A stretch of 64,000 nucleotides of DNA, taken from contig NZ_CP152003.1 of NCBI RefSeq assembly GCF_038595065.1, forward strand, positions 2,336,001 to 2,400,000, given 5' to 3'. Both the position numbers and the translations under genes were made by a program. Positions within the stretch are counted from its first letter, which is position 1; every line of letters begins with the position of its first letter. The notes beneath the pieces are model-generated. The model was given only the letters and a program-made list of their open reading frames with translations. It ran no database searches and was not told where the DNA came from. Positions 7,732 through 16,446 of the stretch are shown piece by piece. The DNA comes from Sutcliffiella sp. FSL R7-0096 (GTDB lineage: Bacteria > Bacillota > Bacilli > Bacillales > Bacillaceae_I).

Positions 7732-8137
7732 ATTGGACCCTCATTTTTCTAGGCTCTTTTCTCAAAGATTGTTGCTATTCTCTAGTAAAAAGTCGGTAAT
7801 TGGACTTTTTATTGATTAGAAACTTTAAAAAACGCAGTAATTAATTTAGTATTGCAGGGAAAAGAGCCCGACAATGACGAATTATAACGGTGATTTTATT
7901 AAAACGTAAAAGTAACAAAGTTTACGAAAAGAGCCTTCTTCTTTGTTGTACAACTATTTTAACACACTTAAAAGGAAAGTTATGTAAGTTTTTAATGTTT
8001 TCATTATCCAAGTTATTTTACTTCATTTTCAAGCGGGAGACACAGTCATATGTGTCATGCCACAATGATGACAAATGTCATGGGAAACAAAAACGGGAAT
8101 TCATCATGGAAGATAAAAACCCGTATCGTATCATTAT
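7732..8137. other. Gene-free stretch upstream of desK
   Basis: AT-rich, no convincing gene. It holds the inverted repeat GACACA-N6-TGTGTC (8039-8056) followed by two further TGTCATG words, which look like a small operator cluster, and a poor terminator candidate ACGGG / CCCGT with T-tract on the minus strand near 8090-8127 that could end the M50-like gene. Confidence 0.4.
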
Positions 8138-8671
8138 TTAGTTTGGTGGATTCTTATCAAATCGTTTATTCATCAATATATTTAATGCTGCCATCCCATC
8201 ACTTGGACAGCCGTTCAAATGGTTGATCGGAAACAAGGAGAAGAAGATAAAATAGAATGAGAAATAGGTAAATTGGTAGAAAAAAATGCTCGGCTGGAGA
8301 ACTCCATTTAGAATAAGTGTGTTCAAGATAAAAATGGACAAGATGTTAAAAATGGATCCTCCCAGGTAGACGAGTATTTTTTCTGGCTTTGTGGCTTTTT
8401 TACCTAGTGAAATATATTCACACCATCCATCATAGAAATATAACTTCCTGATACGGATGGAACCTATATTGAATAGAACGTTTCCAGTACCGATATGGAC
8501 AATGACCTTGCCGCCAAAAATCTTTGCAAAGAAGTAATGACCCATTTCATGGATAATGGTCACCATAGGCAGCACCAGAAAAAAAGAAAAGAAAAATTTC
8601 CATAAATCATTGAAGCCGAACAATAGAAGCACGTCCTTTAACGAAGTAATAGAACTAAATAGTCCTACCAT
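8138..8671 (-). CDS. M50-like intramembrane zinc protease
   Basis: A 177-residue integral membrane protein with four or more hydrophobic segments. Segment one holds IIHEMGHYFFAK (HExxH, residues 40-44), the zinc site of the site-2 protease/M50 fold, and the last segment is followed by NHLNGCPSDGMAAL, where the Asp corresponds to the NPxDG third ligand of M50 enzymes, although the Pro is shifted. No PDZ domain is present. The substrate is unknown. The start has only a weak ribosome binding site, so the true N terminus is uncertain. Confidence 0.7.
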   Translation of the reverse strand: MVGLFSSITSLKDVLLLFGFNDLWKFFFSFFLVLPMVTIIHEMGHYFFAKIFGGKVIVHIGTGNVLFNIGSIRIRKLYFYDGWCEYISLGKKATKPEKILVYLGGSIFNILSIFILNTLILNGVLQPSIFFYQFTYFSFYFIFFSLFPINHLNGCPSDGMAALNILMNKRFDKNPPN

Positions 8672-8753
8672 ACCCGTTTTTCAAAAATCAAACTAAAAAA
8701 TGAGAAAAAAGTTGAAACTAAGCCAATCTCCCCATTTCCCTCCAATAAAAAAA

Positions 8754-8773
8754 CCAGATCTATGAAGATCCGG
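8754..8773 (-). terminator. Distal hairpin copy with U-tract, TPR gene terminator
   Basis: CCAGATCT / AGATCCGG stem followed on the minus strand by T residues; duplicate of the hairpin at 9138-9161 across repeat copy B. Confidence 0.65.
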
Positions 8774-8774
8774 G

Positions 8775-9137
8775 CAGACTGTTGACAAACTATATACTAG
8801 TTAGGTTATCTGTTGGAAGAGTTGATTTTCGTTACAGGAGCTTCGCTTTCCGCGGGCAGTCCGGAAGCCTCCTCGGCTACGCCCTGCGGGGTCTCAAGAT
8901 TGTCGCTATCCCCCCGCAGGAGTCTTCGCCTATTGCTCCAATCAACAGCTGGAAACCATAAAAAAGATAAGTTTTTGGGTTTTTCAATGGCCTTAGCTAC
9001 GCCCTGCGGAGTATTCCATGTCCTTTCTTCCCCCAGGACAAGGAATACTTCGACAGCAATTTATTTTCGAGGAGTCTTCGCTCCTTCCACTGCAATCAAC
9101 TTAAGATTTTCATTATTTTAAGCTTTGTCTACACACT
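8775..9137. mobile_element. Terminator-associated repeat, copy B (enlarged dimer form)
   Basis: Ends CAGACTGTTGACAAAC and CTTTGTCTACACACT match the family. At about 363 bp it is longer than other copies because it contains one full core (8820-8945, GTTGAT ... ATCAAC) and a second partial core (about 8990-9102, again ending ATCAAC). The junction region is shared with copy E, so the dimer arrangement existed before both copies spread or exchanged sequence. Flanked by hairpins 8754-8773 and 9138-9161. Confidence 0.75.
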
Positions 9138-9161
9138 AACCGGATCTAAGTAGATCCGGTT
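9138..9161 (-). terminator. Proximal hairpin copy, TPR gene terminator
   Basis: AACCGGATCT / AGATCCGGTT stem 18 bp past the TPR gene stop; the U-tract lies beyond copy B. Confidence 0.65.
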
Positions 9162-9178
9162 TGGTGCCGAGGTTTTGG

Positions 9179-10150
9179 TCAATAGGCCATTTTGGATTTG
9201 ATATTTTGTAGACAGCTGTTGTAAAAGTCGCTTGCTAATTTGAATTGGTCATTTTGGTAATAATACTTCGCCAACATCTCGGTGTATTTATTTGCATACC
9301 TTTCGTTGCCTGCACTTTTGAAGTAAGGGAGCACTTCATTTAAGATGTAATCTTCTATCTTGTCGCTCTTATCCAAAAGATAAAGGTGGGTGGTAAAATG
9401 TAGGATGTATTCTTTCAGGTTGATTCTCTCAGCTAAAGAAAGGCCCTGCTCTGCCCACTCCTTAGAAATTTCTTTTTGGTTCAAGAAATAGTACTCTTCT
9501 ACTAGGCCAAGAATTGAAAATACACTTCTCTCTTCTTCCTTCTTTAATTTCAATGATTCTAAGTAATAAAATATAGCCTCTTCAGATTGTTGCAAATAGG
9601 ATTTAATTTCCCCAAGATTATTTAATGCCATCGATTCTAGATATCTATCTTGTATGCTTTCCCCAATATTCTTGGCAGACAGATAGTGTTTTTCTGCGAG
9701 TTCAAAACGCTTGGAATAGATGTAGTTAATCCCTAAAATCACATGGCATTCTGCTGACCTTTTATTATGATATAGACCTTGGTAAATAGCCAGGGCCTCT
9801 TCAGCATAATAGATGGATTCAAACGAATCGCTTGTTTTAAGCTTGGTCAATGCAATCTGGTAATACAATTCTGCTTTATCTTCTTCTGAAATGAATGGGA
9901 GCTTGTTGGATAAATTAAGGGCATGTTCAAGTGCAAGTGTGGATTGTAGAAAATTATCAGTCCTATAATAAAAGATTCCTAATGTTTTAAAATGAATATA
10001 TTCTATAGAGGGGTTCAAACTTGTAGATAATACATCAATCTGTTTGTATGTAGGCTCATAAAGCTTCTTATCATTAATCAACATGAAATATTTCAATTTA
10101 ACCACAAGATAAAACAATAAGATCTCTTCGGGTAGGTTCTCCTTATCCAT
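9179..10150 (-). CDS. Rap-like tetratricopeptide repeat protein, C-terminal part
   Basis: This 323-residue all-helical protein carries several TPR-like units, for example AELYYQIALTKLKTSDSFES, SAECHVILGINYIYSKRFEL and ESMALNNLGEIKSYLQQSEE. The layout (ENLPEEILLFYLVVKLKYFMLI, then TPRs) resembles Rap-type or other RRNPP signalling proteins that bind short peptides or response regulators. It is in the same reading frame as the 65-codon open frame at 10202-10399, separated by one TAA and 17 sense codons, so the original gene was most likely 9179-10399. The assigned ATG (10150) has no good ribosome binding site, which supports a broken gene. Confidence 0.6.
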   Translation of the reverse strand: MDKENLPEEILLFYLVVKLKYFMLINDKKLYEPTYKQIDVLSTSLNPSIEYIHFKTLGIFYYRTDNFLQSTLALEHALNLSNKLPFISEEDKAELYYQIALTKLKTSDSFESIYYAEEALAIYQGLYHNKRSAECHVILGINYIYSKRFELAEKHYLSAKNIGESIQDRYLESMALNNLGEIKSYLQQSEEAIFYYLESLKLKKEEERSVFSILGLVEEYYFLNQKEISKEWAEQGLSLAERINLKEYILHFTTHLYLLDKSDKIEDYILNEVLPYFKSAGNERYANKYTEMLAKYYYQNDQFKLASDFYNSCLQNIKSKMAY

Positions 10151-10201
10151 GCTGAATTGATCATTTAAATAGATATATTTCTCTTTTGCGCCTTTTTTAT
10201 C

Positions 10202-10399
10202 TTATTTTACCGTACAATCATAAATGGAGTACAGCACCTCTTCGAGTGGAGACGTGATACTTCTAGTGTAATCTACTCTTGACCTTTGGTACAATTCACC
10301 GGTTAAATCAGCAGTGCCGACGATTCTATTATCTTTACTAGAATTCAGAGAAGATTTGTCCAGTGATAGACTCATCGTATGATTGTTTATATTACTCAT
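10202..10399 (-). pseudogene. N-terminal piece of the Rap-like TPR gene, ended by a stop codon
   Basis: A 65-codon frame with a strong start (AAGGGAG before ATG 10399) that ends SPLEEVLYSIYDCTVK-TAA. Reading through the TAA gives DKKGAKEKYIYLNDQFSM and continues in frame into the TPR protein. The simplest reading is a nonsense mutation in a gene of about 406 codons. Readthrough or a genuine short product cannot be excluded. Confidence 0.6.
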
Positions 10400-10662
10400 C
10401 GCAAACTCCCTTTGTGTGAATTATAAGAATATTTTACCACCTTATTCAGCATATTTATACTACTTTCCATCAATTTCTATGTTTTTTCTTACATTTATAT
10501 AATAAATAGTGTAATAGATGTCCAACTTTAGTCCATAAGTTTCCATGGGCATTTATGAGATTTCCATGTCACAATTTCGCCGAAACTTTGCCATAAAGAT
10601 GTCATAAACAAATGCCATTACCCGGTTTTGCTTATTCCTTATAGGGAATATACTAGAAAGAG

Positions 10663-10703
10663 AGTTTGCTTCAAACTTAATATTGTGAAGTATTGAGCAA
10701 ACT
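10663..10703 (+). promoter_or_regulatory. Operator-like inverted repeat and promoter of the bd oxidase operon
   Basis: AGTTTGCTTCAA (10663) and TTGAGCAAACT (10693) form long arms about 18 bp apart. Inside lies TTGTGAAGTATTGAGCAAA (10683-10701), whose left half matches the redox regulator Rex site TTGTGAA while the right half is poor. TATAAT follows at 10708-10713. A second small repeat TATTCC / GGAATA is at 10633-10650. Rex control is an inference based on B. subtilis cyd regulation. Confidence 0.4.
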
Positions 10704-10770
10704 GTTGTATAATGTGAGAGGGCATAAATTAACGAACTATGTTGAATGTGTTTAAAAGGAGTGAGTATGG

Positions 10771-12102
10771 ATGTTGGAATACGATCCGGTCTTATATAGT
10801 CGAATATTAACCGGTATTACATTGGCTGTTCATGTCATTTTCGCGACTATCGGTGTAGGGGTCCCCCTCATGATCTTATTAGCGGAATGGATGGGAATAA
10901 AGCGTAACGATGAACATTATCGCCTGCTTGCAAGACGCTGGGCCCGGGGGTTTGTGATAACCGTAGCAATCGGAGTTGTGACAGGAACCGCTATTGGTCT
11001 CCAATTGAGTTTGCTCTGGCCTAACTTCATGCAAATGGCTGGCCATGTCATAAGCTTACCTTTGTTTATGGAGACGTTTGCCTTCTTCTTTGAAGCTATC
11101 TTTCTAGGAATTTATCTTTACACATGGGATCGTTTTAAAAAGAAAATCTATCATTTATTTATTTTGATACCAGTAGCACTTGGAGCCACTGCTTCCGGAT
11201 TTTTCATCACAACGGTTAATGGTTTCATGAATGCCCCTAGAGGATTTGATTTAGAAAATGGTGTATTGACAAACATTCGGCCATTAGAAGCGATGTTCAA
11301 TCCAGCAACCCCAACAAAGGTTGCACATGTGTTATCATCCGCCTATTTGACGACCGCCTTCCTACTTGCTGCAATTGCAGCATTTGCACTACTTAGAGGA
11401 AAAGATCATGTTTATCATAAAAAAGCATTGCACTTAACCATGACAGCAGCGGCGGTATTCGCTATCTCCACAGCACTGATTGGAGACTTTTCAGGTAAGT
11501 ATCTAGCAAAATATCAACCAGAAAAACTAGCTGCGGCAGAGTGGCATTTTGAAACTTCAACCGAAGCACCCCTAATATTAGGGGGGGTCCTGCAAGATGA
11601 TAATAGTGTAAAATATGCTTTGGAAATTCCATATGCATTAAGTATATTAGCTCATGGCTCTCCCGATGCCGAGGTAATTGGTTTGGAAGAGTTCCCTGAA
11701 GAAGAACTTCCCCCCCTGATTGTGCATTATTTCTTTGACTTGATGGTGGGAATAGGAATGTTTCTAGCATTTGTTTCTATTCTGTATGCCTTATTTGCTA
11801 GGGTTAGGAAATGGAATGAGTGGAATAGGCCTTTGTTATGGGCCATTGTAGCTGGCGGACCATTGTCCCTCTTGGCTATTGAAATGGGATGGTTCTTCGC
11901 TGAACTAGGCAGGCAGCCATGGCTTCTTGTCGGTTATATGACAGTGGAGGAAGGCGCAACAACTTCTGAACATGTAGACCTGATGATTGTATTGTTTGTC
12001 CTTCTTTACATCGTCTTATGTACCACATGTGCGACCGTCCTAAGGAAAATGTTCAAAAATAACCCCGTGGAGAAAGAGCTCCGCGACAGGGGCATGGAGT
12101 AA
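10771..12102 (+). CDS. ythA: bd-type quinol oxidase subunit I (YthA/CydA-like)
   Basis: A 443-residue membrane protein with about nine segments. His21 (AVHVIFATIG) and His186 (KVAHVLSS) occupy heme ligand positions of CydA; ETFAFFFEAIFLGIYLYTWDRF (101-122) carries the conserved acidic residues of the heme pocket, and GRQPWLLVGYM is the family signature near the third heme site. The Q loop is the short Firmicute type. Together with ythB it reduces O2 to water with menaquinol. ATG 10771 follows AAAAGGAGTGAG. Similarity is closer to YthA than to the main CydA of B. subtilis. Confidence 0.9.
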   Translation: MLEYDPVLYSRILTGITLAVHVIFATIGVGVPLMILLAEWMGIKRNDEHYRLLARRWARGFVITVAIGVVTGTAIGLQLSLLWPNFMQMAGHVISLPLFMETFAFFFEAIFLGIYLYTWDRFKKKIYHLFILIPVALGATASGFFITTVNGFMNAPRGFDLENGVLTNIRPLEAMFNPATPTKVAHVLSSAYLTTAFLLAAIAAFALLRGKDHVYHKKALHLTMTAAAVFAISTALIGDFSGKYLAKYQPEKLAAAEWHFETSTEAPLILGGVLQDDNSVKYALEIPYALSILAHGSPDAEVIGLEEFPEEELPPLIVHYFFDLMVGIGMFLAFVSILYALFARVRKWNEWNRPLLWAIVAGGPLSLLAIEMGWFFAELGRQPWLLVGYMTVEEGATTSEHVDLMIVLFVLLYIVLCTTCATVLRKMFKNNPVEKELRDRGME

Positions 12103-12114
12103 GGAGGATGACGG

Positions 12115-13128
12115 ATGAGCTATGAAGTGATTGGAATTACAGTATTGTGGACATTTCTTTATGGATACCTGATTGTTGCCTCCATCGATTTTGGAGCAGG
12201 CTTCTTCAGCTATTATTCTACAATCACGAAGAAGGATCACTTGATCAATAAAGTGATTGTCCGTTACCTCTCCCCTGTCTGGGAGGTAACAAATGTTTTT
12301 CTTGTATTCTTTTTTATTGGAATAGTAGGATTCTTCCCTTCTACCGCCTATTATTACGGAACGACCTTATTGGTTCCAGGTAGTATAGCCATTGTATTAC
12401 TGGCCATTCGCGGATCTTATTACGCATTCCATCACTATGGGGAAAAAGGGAACATCTTTTATCAGGCTTTATATGGTGCAACTGGATTATTGATTCCTGC
12501 TTCCCTATCTGTTGTACTGACAATCTCTGAGGGAGGTTTTATCTACAAGTACGAAGATACAGTGTGGCTTGATTATGCAGCATTGTTCACCAGTTTCTAT
12601 TCTTGGGCCGTCGTCATATTGGCAATAGTAAGTGTTCTTTACATCTCTGCTTATTTCCTTGCATACTACGCCAAAACAGCCCGAGATGAAAAAGCATTTG
12701 AGGTATTGAGGAAATATGCATTAAACTGGAGCCTTCCGACCATATTGGCCAGTGTTCTCGTATTCTTCGCTTTAAGCGATCATAATCCAGTACATTTTGA
12801 TAAAATGTTGGAGCTTTCATGGATGTTCAGTCTTTCTTTCCTCTTTTTCCTTGGAGCAGTTTATCTAATGTGGAAAAAGATACATCTTGGTGTGGCATTC
12901 ATTTTGGTCATGCTGCAGTTCGCAACGGCATTCTTCGGTTACGGGGCATCCCATATGCCGTACCTTCTATATCCGTACTTGACCATTTTTGATGGATTCA
13001 CTAATGAAGCGATGGCAATAGCTTTAATTACCGCTTTCATTGCCGGGCTTTGCTTACTGATTCCTTCATTATATCTATTGATGCGTTTGTTCTTATTTGA
13101 TAACAAATACGTCCAGGGAAAAAAATAA
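12115..13128 (+). CDS. ythB: bd-type quinol oxidase subunit II (YthB-like)
   Basis: A 337-residue protein with about eight or nine membrane segments. SPVWEVTNVFLVFFFIG matches the SPTWEVTNVF block of YthB, and YGASHMPYLLYPYLTIFDGFT matches its YGxAHLPYMIYPxxT block. It lacks bound heme in known enzymes and stabilises subunit I. It starts 12 bp after ythA with an excellent AAGGAGG and is followed 13 bp later by the small cydS-like gene, so all three form one operon. Confidence 0.9.
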   Translation: MSYEVIGITVLWTFLYGYLIVASIDFGAGFFSYYSTITKKDHLINKVIVRYLSPVWEVTNVFLVFFFIGIVGFFPSTAYYYGTTLLVPGSIAIVLLAIRGSYYAFHHYGEKGNIFYQALYGATGLLIPASLSVVLTISEGGFIYKYEDTVWLDYAALFTSFYSWAVVILAIVSVLYISAYFLAYYAKTARDEKAFEVLRKYALNWSLPTILASVLVFFALSDHNPVHFDKMLELSWMFSLSFLFFLGAVYLMWKKIHLGVAFILVMLQFATAFFGYGASHMPYLLYPYLTIFDGFTNEAMAIALITAFIAGLCLLIPSLYLLMRLFLFDNKYVQGKK

Positions 13129-13141
13129 GGAGGTTCATTAC

Positions 13142-13243
13142 ATGGAAAACTTCTTGATTATGTATGCTTCTCCATTAATTGTCGTTACAGGTATTTTCCT
13201 TTTGTTCTTATGGGGAGCTAAGGGGAAGGAAAAATATAAATAA
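13142..13243 (+). CDS. cydS: CydS-like 33-residue small subunit of the bd oxidase
   Basis: The peptide MENFLIMYASPLIVVTGIFL and a short basic tail GAKGKEKYK form one transmembrane helix. Its opening MxxFLIMYA matches the 33-residue CydS subunit known from the Geobacillus bd oxidase, which covers a heme site in subunit I. AAGGAGG lies at a good distance before ATG 13142. It is the last gene of the oxidase operon and ends before a strong terminator. Easily missed because of its length. Confidence 0.82.
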   Translation: MENFLIMYASPLIVVTGIFLLFLWGAKGKEKYK

Positions 13244-13255
13244 ATAAAGAAACAA

Positions 13256-13291
13256 AACAGCCCTGCCGGTTATATGGCAGGGCTGTTTTTG
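13256..13291. terminator. Bidirectional terminator between cydS and tctA
   Basis: AACAGCCCTGCC / GGCAGGGCTGTT stem followed by TTTT on the plus strand and TTTG on the minus strand; serves both convergent operons. Confidence 0.9.
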
Positions 13292-13320
13292 CTTAAAATG
13301 AAATGTAAAAGACGCTACGT

Positions 13321-14829
13321 CTATACGTCCAAATTCTTATCCTCAGAAACCAGTGTCGGTTTCTTTTTAAGTAACGGAATGATTAGAGACAACAAAGCCA
13401 CACCTATCAATGTAGCGGAGATAGGACTTTTTACAAAGACCAACCAGTCACCATTTGAGATGGTAAGGGATTGACGCATGGCCTGTTCCATCATGCCTCC
13501 AAGAATGAATGCGAGAATAAACGGGGCTGCAGGAAAGGAGAAGATCCTCATCAAAAATCCGGCTACTCCAAATAATAGCAATATATATAAATCAAAAGTA
13601 TTGAAGCTTATCGCATAGACCCCGATAAGACTGAACATGATGACCAAGGAGATCAACAATGGCCTTGGAACCTTAAGCACCTTGGCTATATATGGGATAA
13701 GCGGGAGATTCAATACCAATAAAAACACATTTCCTATATACATACTCGCGATAATCCCCCAGAACACTTCAGGGTTATCTTGCACCAGTAATGGGCCTGG
13801 CTGTACACCTAAAACAAGGAAGGCACCAAGAAGGACAGCAGTTGTACCCGATCCAGGAATACCTAAACTAAGTAGGGGAACAAATGCCCCGCCAGTCGCC
13901 GCATTGTTTGCTGCTTCGGGTGCAGCAAGACCTTTTATAGAACCCTTCCCAAACTCTTCTGGCTTTTTCGCAATTCGCTTTTCTGTCACATAAGCAATAA
14001 AAGATGCGATGGTCGCACCTGCCCCAGGTAGAACACCAAGCAAAAATCCTAAAAACGATTGTCTCGTAACTGGTCCCTTCATTTCTTTGACATCTTCTCT
14101 GGATAGCTTCAGGCTTCCGATATTTCCACTCATTCCCCCTGTGCTGTCCTTACGGTTGAAGATCAATATACAAACTTCTGCCAGAGCGAATAGTCCAAGG
14201 GCGATCACAAGAAAGTCAATTCCTTCAAGGAGATTGACGTTCCCGAAAGTGAAGCGCTGTGTTCCTGTTTGGGCATCTATTCCGATCGTTACGGCCATGA
14301 AACCTAATACTGCAGAAATCATTGCTTTTATTGTGGACCCATCAGACAAACTTGAAATGGCTGTCAGTCCCATCAGCATCAAAGCAAAATACTCTACCGG
14401 CCCGAAAACGACAGCGACAGAAGCTAATAATGGGGTAAAAAGCATCAACAGAATAACACTAATGGTACCCCCGGTGAAGGAAGCGATGGCAGCAATGGCC
14501 AATGCTTTTCCTGCCTTCCCCTGCTGTGCCATAGGGTATCCATCAAACGCGGTGGCGACTGTACCCGATATTCCAGGTGCATTCAATAGAATGGAGGATG
14601 AAGAACCTCCAAATACTGCCCCATAATATACCCCAGCCATCATGACCAATGCCAACGCCGGGTCCATGCTGTATGTGACGGGAATCATGATGGCAATCGC
14701 ACTGATTGGTCCCAGACCCGGCATCATCCCAATAAAAGTCCCGATAAACACCCCTAAAAATACAAATAAAATACCCTCGATACTAAATGCGACCTGAAAC
14801 CCGGAAAAAAGACCTTCCATGGAACCCAT
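13321..14829 (-). CDS. tctA: Tricarboxylate transporter large permease TctA
   Basis: About 502 residues and a dozen membrane segments. The family signature GTFIGMMPGLGPISAIAIMIP is at the N terminus and repeats in inverted form at FLLGVLPGAGATIASFIAY, which is typical of TctA (two PGLG/PGAG repeats form the transport core). Start ATG 14829 follows TAGGAGGTGAAAGAG; a GTG three codons earlier is too close to this site. It is the last gene of tctCBA, directly after tctB. Confidence 0.93.
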   Translation of the reverse strand: MGSMEGLFSGFQVAFSIEGILFVFLGVFIGTFIGMMPGLGPISAIAIMIPVTYSMDPALALVMMAGVYYGAVFGGSSSSILLNAPGISGTVATAFDGYPMAQQGKAGKALAIAAIASFTGGTISVILLMLFTPLLASVAVVFGPVEYFALMLMGLTAISSLSDGSTIKAMISAVLGFMAVTIGIDAQTGTQRFTFGNVNLLEGIDFLVIALGLFALAEVCILIFNRKDSTGGMSGNIGSLKLSREDVKEMKGPVTRQSFLGFLLGVLPGAGATIASFIAYVTEKRIAKKPEEFGKGSIKGLAAPEAANNAATGGAFVPLLSLGIPGSGTTAVLLGAFLVLGVQPGPLLVQDNPEVFWGIIASMYIGNVFLLVLNLPLIPYIAKVLKVPRPLLISLVIMFSLIGVYAISFNTFDLYILLLFGVAGFLMRIFSFPAAPFILAFILGGMMEQAMRQSLTISNGDWLVFVKSPISATLIGVALLSLIIPLLKKKPTLVSEDKNLDV

Positions 14830-14841
14830 CTCTTTCACCTC

Positions 14842-15303
14842 CTAAAATGGTAACACTCCTGGTGGTAAATGAATAAGGAGCAAGTAATTGAACAGAAAAT
14901 ATAAGAGCAACGAAAAAATGATTGCCACTAGTGCACTTACTTTATATTTTTTGTATCCAAGAAACGAGGAACATGTAAAAACAAACGTTGCTGTCATTAT
15001 GACAAAACCTACTATCTCAAGTAAAAATATATAGATTAAGATAAAACCTGCAACCCCCAGCAGAATATAAAGTTCCTTCTTAGGTATCGTTCTTTTTTGT
15101 TTTTCTTGTTCTGTTTCTTCTTTTTTCTGCACGAAAAGTAGAATGGACAATAATAATAGTAGATATCCCAATCCCTTTGGTACGACATCTGCATCGACTA
15201 ACGCATATGGGTAACTGGGGATCTGGTAGCTTAAAAACAGGTATACTCCTGCAAAGAAGGCTAAGGCCAATCCAAGTTTGCGATTTACCGGTTTTAGTAT
15301 CAT
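14842..15303 (-). CDS. tctB: Tricarboxylate transporter small permease TctB
   Basis: About 153 residues with four membrane segments (for example LGLALAFFAGVYLFLSYQI and LYILLGVAGFILIYIFLL), the expected size and topology of TctB. ATG 15303 follows GGGGAG. It lies between tctC and tctA and its stop overlaps the ribosome binding region of tctA, implying coupled translation. Sequence conservation in this family is low; the call rests on size, topology and position. Confidence 0.88.
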   Translation of the reverse strand: MILKPVNRKLGLALAFFAGVYLFLSYQIPSYPYALVDADVVPKGLGYLLLLLSILLFVQKKEETEQEKQKRTIPKKELYILLGVAGFILIYIFLLEIVGFVIMTATFVFTCSSFLGYKKYKVSALVAIIFSLLLYFLFNYLLLIHLPPGVLPF

Positions 15304-15324
15304 GTAACTCCCCACCAATCCATA

Positions 15325-15357
15325 GGGGCCGCTCCCTCGTTATGGAGGGTAGCGGTC
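15325..15357 (-). promoter_or_regulatory. Strong intercistronic hairpin between tctC and tctB
   Basis: GACCGCTACCCTC / GAGGGAGCGGCC forms a GC-rich stem with no U-tract. Its place after the binding-protein gene suggests an mRNA-stabilising or partial attenuation hairpin that keeps tctC message above tctBA; this is inference. Confidence 0.55.
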
Positions 15358-15370
15358 CACCTATTAATCT

Positions 15371-16384
15371 TTAATTTCCGAGCCCCAATTCTTCCAATAA
15401 GGTTTGCATTTCTTCATTCTCTTTTTTAAGGAATTCTTGATATTCCTCCCCTGTCATGAAAAGCTCATTCCAGCCGTATTTCTTTCTGATTTCATCCCAA
15501 GCACCTGATTCATTTAATTTTGAGAACTTATCTACATAGTAGGCAACGGCTGCTTCATCCATGTTGGATGGGCCGAAAAATCCTCTCCAGTTCACGAAGG
15601 TTTCATCTATTCCCTGTTCTTTGGCAGTTGGAAAATCTGATAGGACCTCCCCCTCTAAACGCTCTTCTGCTGTTATGCCTAATACCTTGATTTTCCCTGC
15701 TTTCACCTGCTCCACCGTTTCTGCGGTGCCGGCGGAATAGACATCCACACTTCCGTTAAGTAATGCCGTCAATGTTCCCCCCTCTTGTTCGGATACATAC
15801 TTGACCTTGGTGATATCCACTCCAGCTGCTTTAGCTATTTTGACAAATTGGATATGATCCATGCTTCCGGGAGAAGATACACCGATAACCGTGATGCTTG
15901 CTGGATCTTTTTTCATATCTTCAAATAACTCATTTAAATTGTTCCATTTAGCGTCAGCCCGTACTGCAAAAGCACCGTAGTCCGCGATAACATTGGCAAG
16001 CGGAGTGAAATCTTCATACGTATTTTCTGATTGTCCGTTAAGGGGGACCAATAATAATGGTGGAGAAGAAACGAACAGATGGTGTGGATCCGCCTCTTTC
16101 TTCGCGATGTAAGACCAAGCAACAGCACCGCCTCCACCGGGCTTATTGACAACTGGCATTCTCTTATCAATCAATTCCTCCTGCTCAAATGTCTGAGCTA
16201 CCATCCGAGCGGTTGTGTCCCATCCTCCTCCTGCCCCGGCTGGTGCTACCATTTCTATTGGTTTCTGAGGAGACCAGGTACCATCCGCACTTGTTCCCCC
16301 TGTTGAGCTGGAGCAAGCTGCTGTCACGGATAATAACAATGTTAACCCCACTGCACTTGCTTTATTTTTCCATTTTATTTTCAT
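15371..16384 (-). CDS. tctC: Tricarboxylate-binding lipoprotein TctC
   Basis: The N terminus MKIKWKNKASAVGLTLLLSV ends in a lipobox VTAAC, so the mature protein is lipid-anchored outside the membrane. WSPQKPIEMVAPAGAGGGWDTTARMV is the TctC/BugT opening with its ligand-binding loop, and GGGAVAWSYIAKK follows. It captures citrate or a related acid for TctAB. ATG 16384 comes after AAAGGGGAG. It is the first gene of the transporter operon, whose promoter carries a cre site and candidate regulator repeats. Confidence 0.93.
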   Translation of the reverse strand: MKIKWKNKASAVGLTLLLSVTAACSSSTGGTSADGTWSPQKPIEMVAPAGAGGGWDTTARMVAQTFEQEELIDKRMPVVNKPGGGGAVAWSYIAKKEADPHHLFVSSPPLLLVPLNGQSENTYEDFTPLANVIADYGAFAVRADAKWNNLNELFEDMKKDPASITVIGVSSPGSMDHIQFVKIAKAAGVDITKVKYVSEQEGGTLTALLNGSVDVYSAGTAETVEQVKAGKIKVLGITAEERLEGEVLSDFPTAKEQGIDETFVNWRGFFGPSNMDEAAVAYYVDKFSKLNESGAWDEIRKKYGWNELFMTGEEYQEFLKKENEEMQTLLEELGLGN

Positions 16385-16418
16385 CTACAAACTCCCCTTT
16401 GCTATTGTCTTGTATGTG

Positions 16419-16446
16419 ATTGTAAAGAATATTCTTATAAATGTAA
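16419..16446 (-). promoter_or_regulatory. Candidate sigma-A promoter of tctCBA
   Basis: On the minus strand TTACAT (16446-16441), 16-bp spacer, TACAAT (16424-16419). The -35 lies inside the cre site, as expected for direct CcpA repression. Confidence 0.45.

Noticed and set aside
8089-8127. Strong terminator after the M50-like gene
   Set aside because: The stem is only five base pairs with a loop of over 20 nt; kept only as a weak remark.
14009-14626. 205-codon plus-strand frame
   Set aside because: It lies antisense within tctA, whose coding is certain; codon pattern and lack of a ribosome binding site show it to be a shadow.
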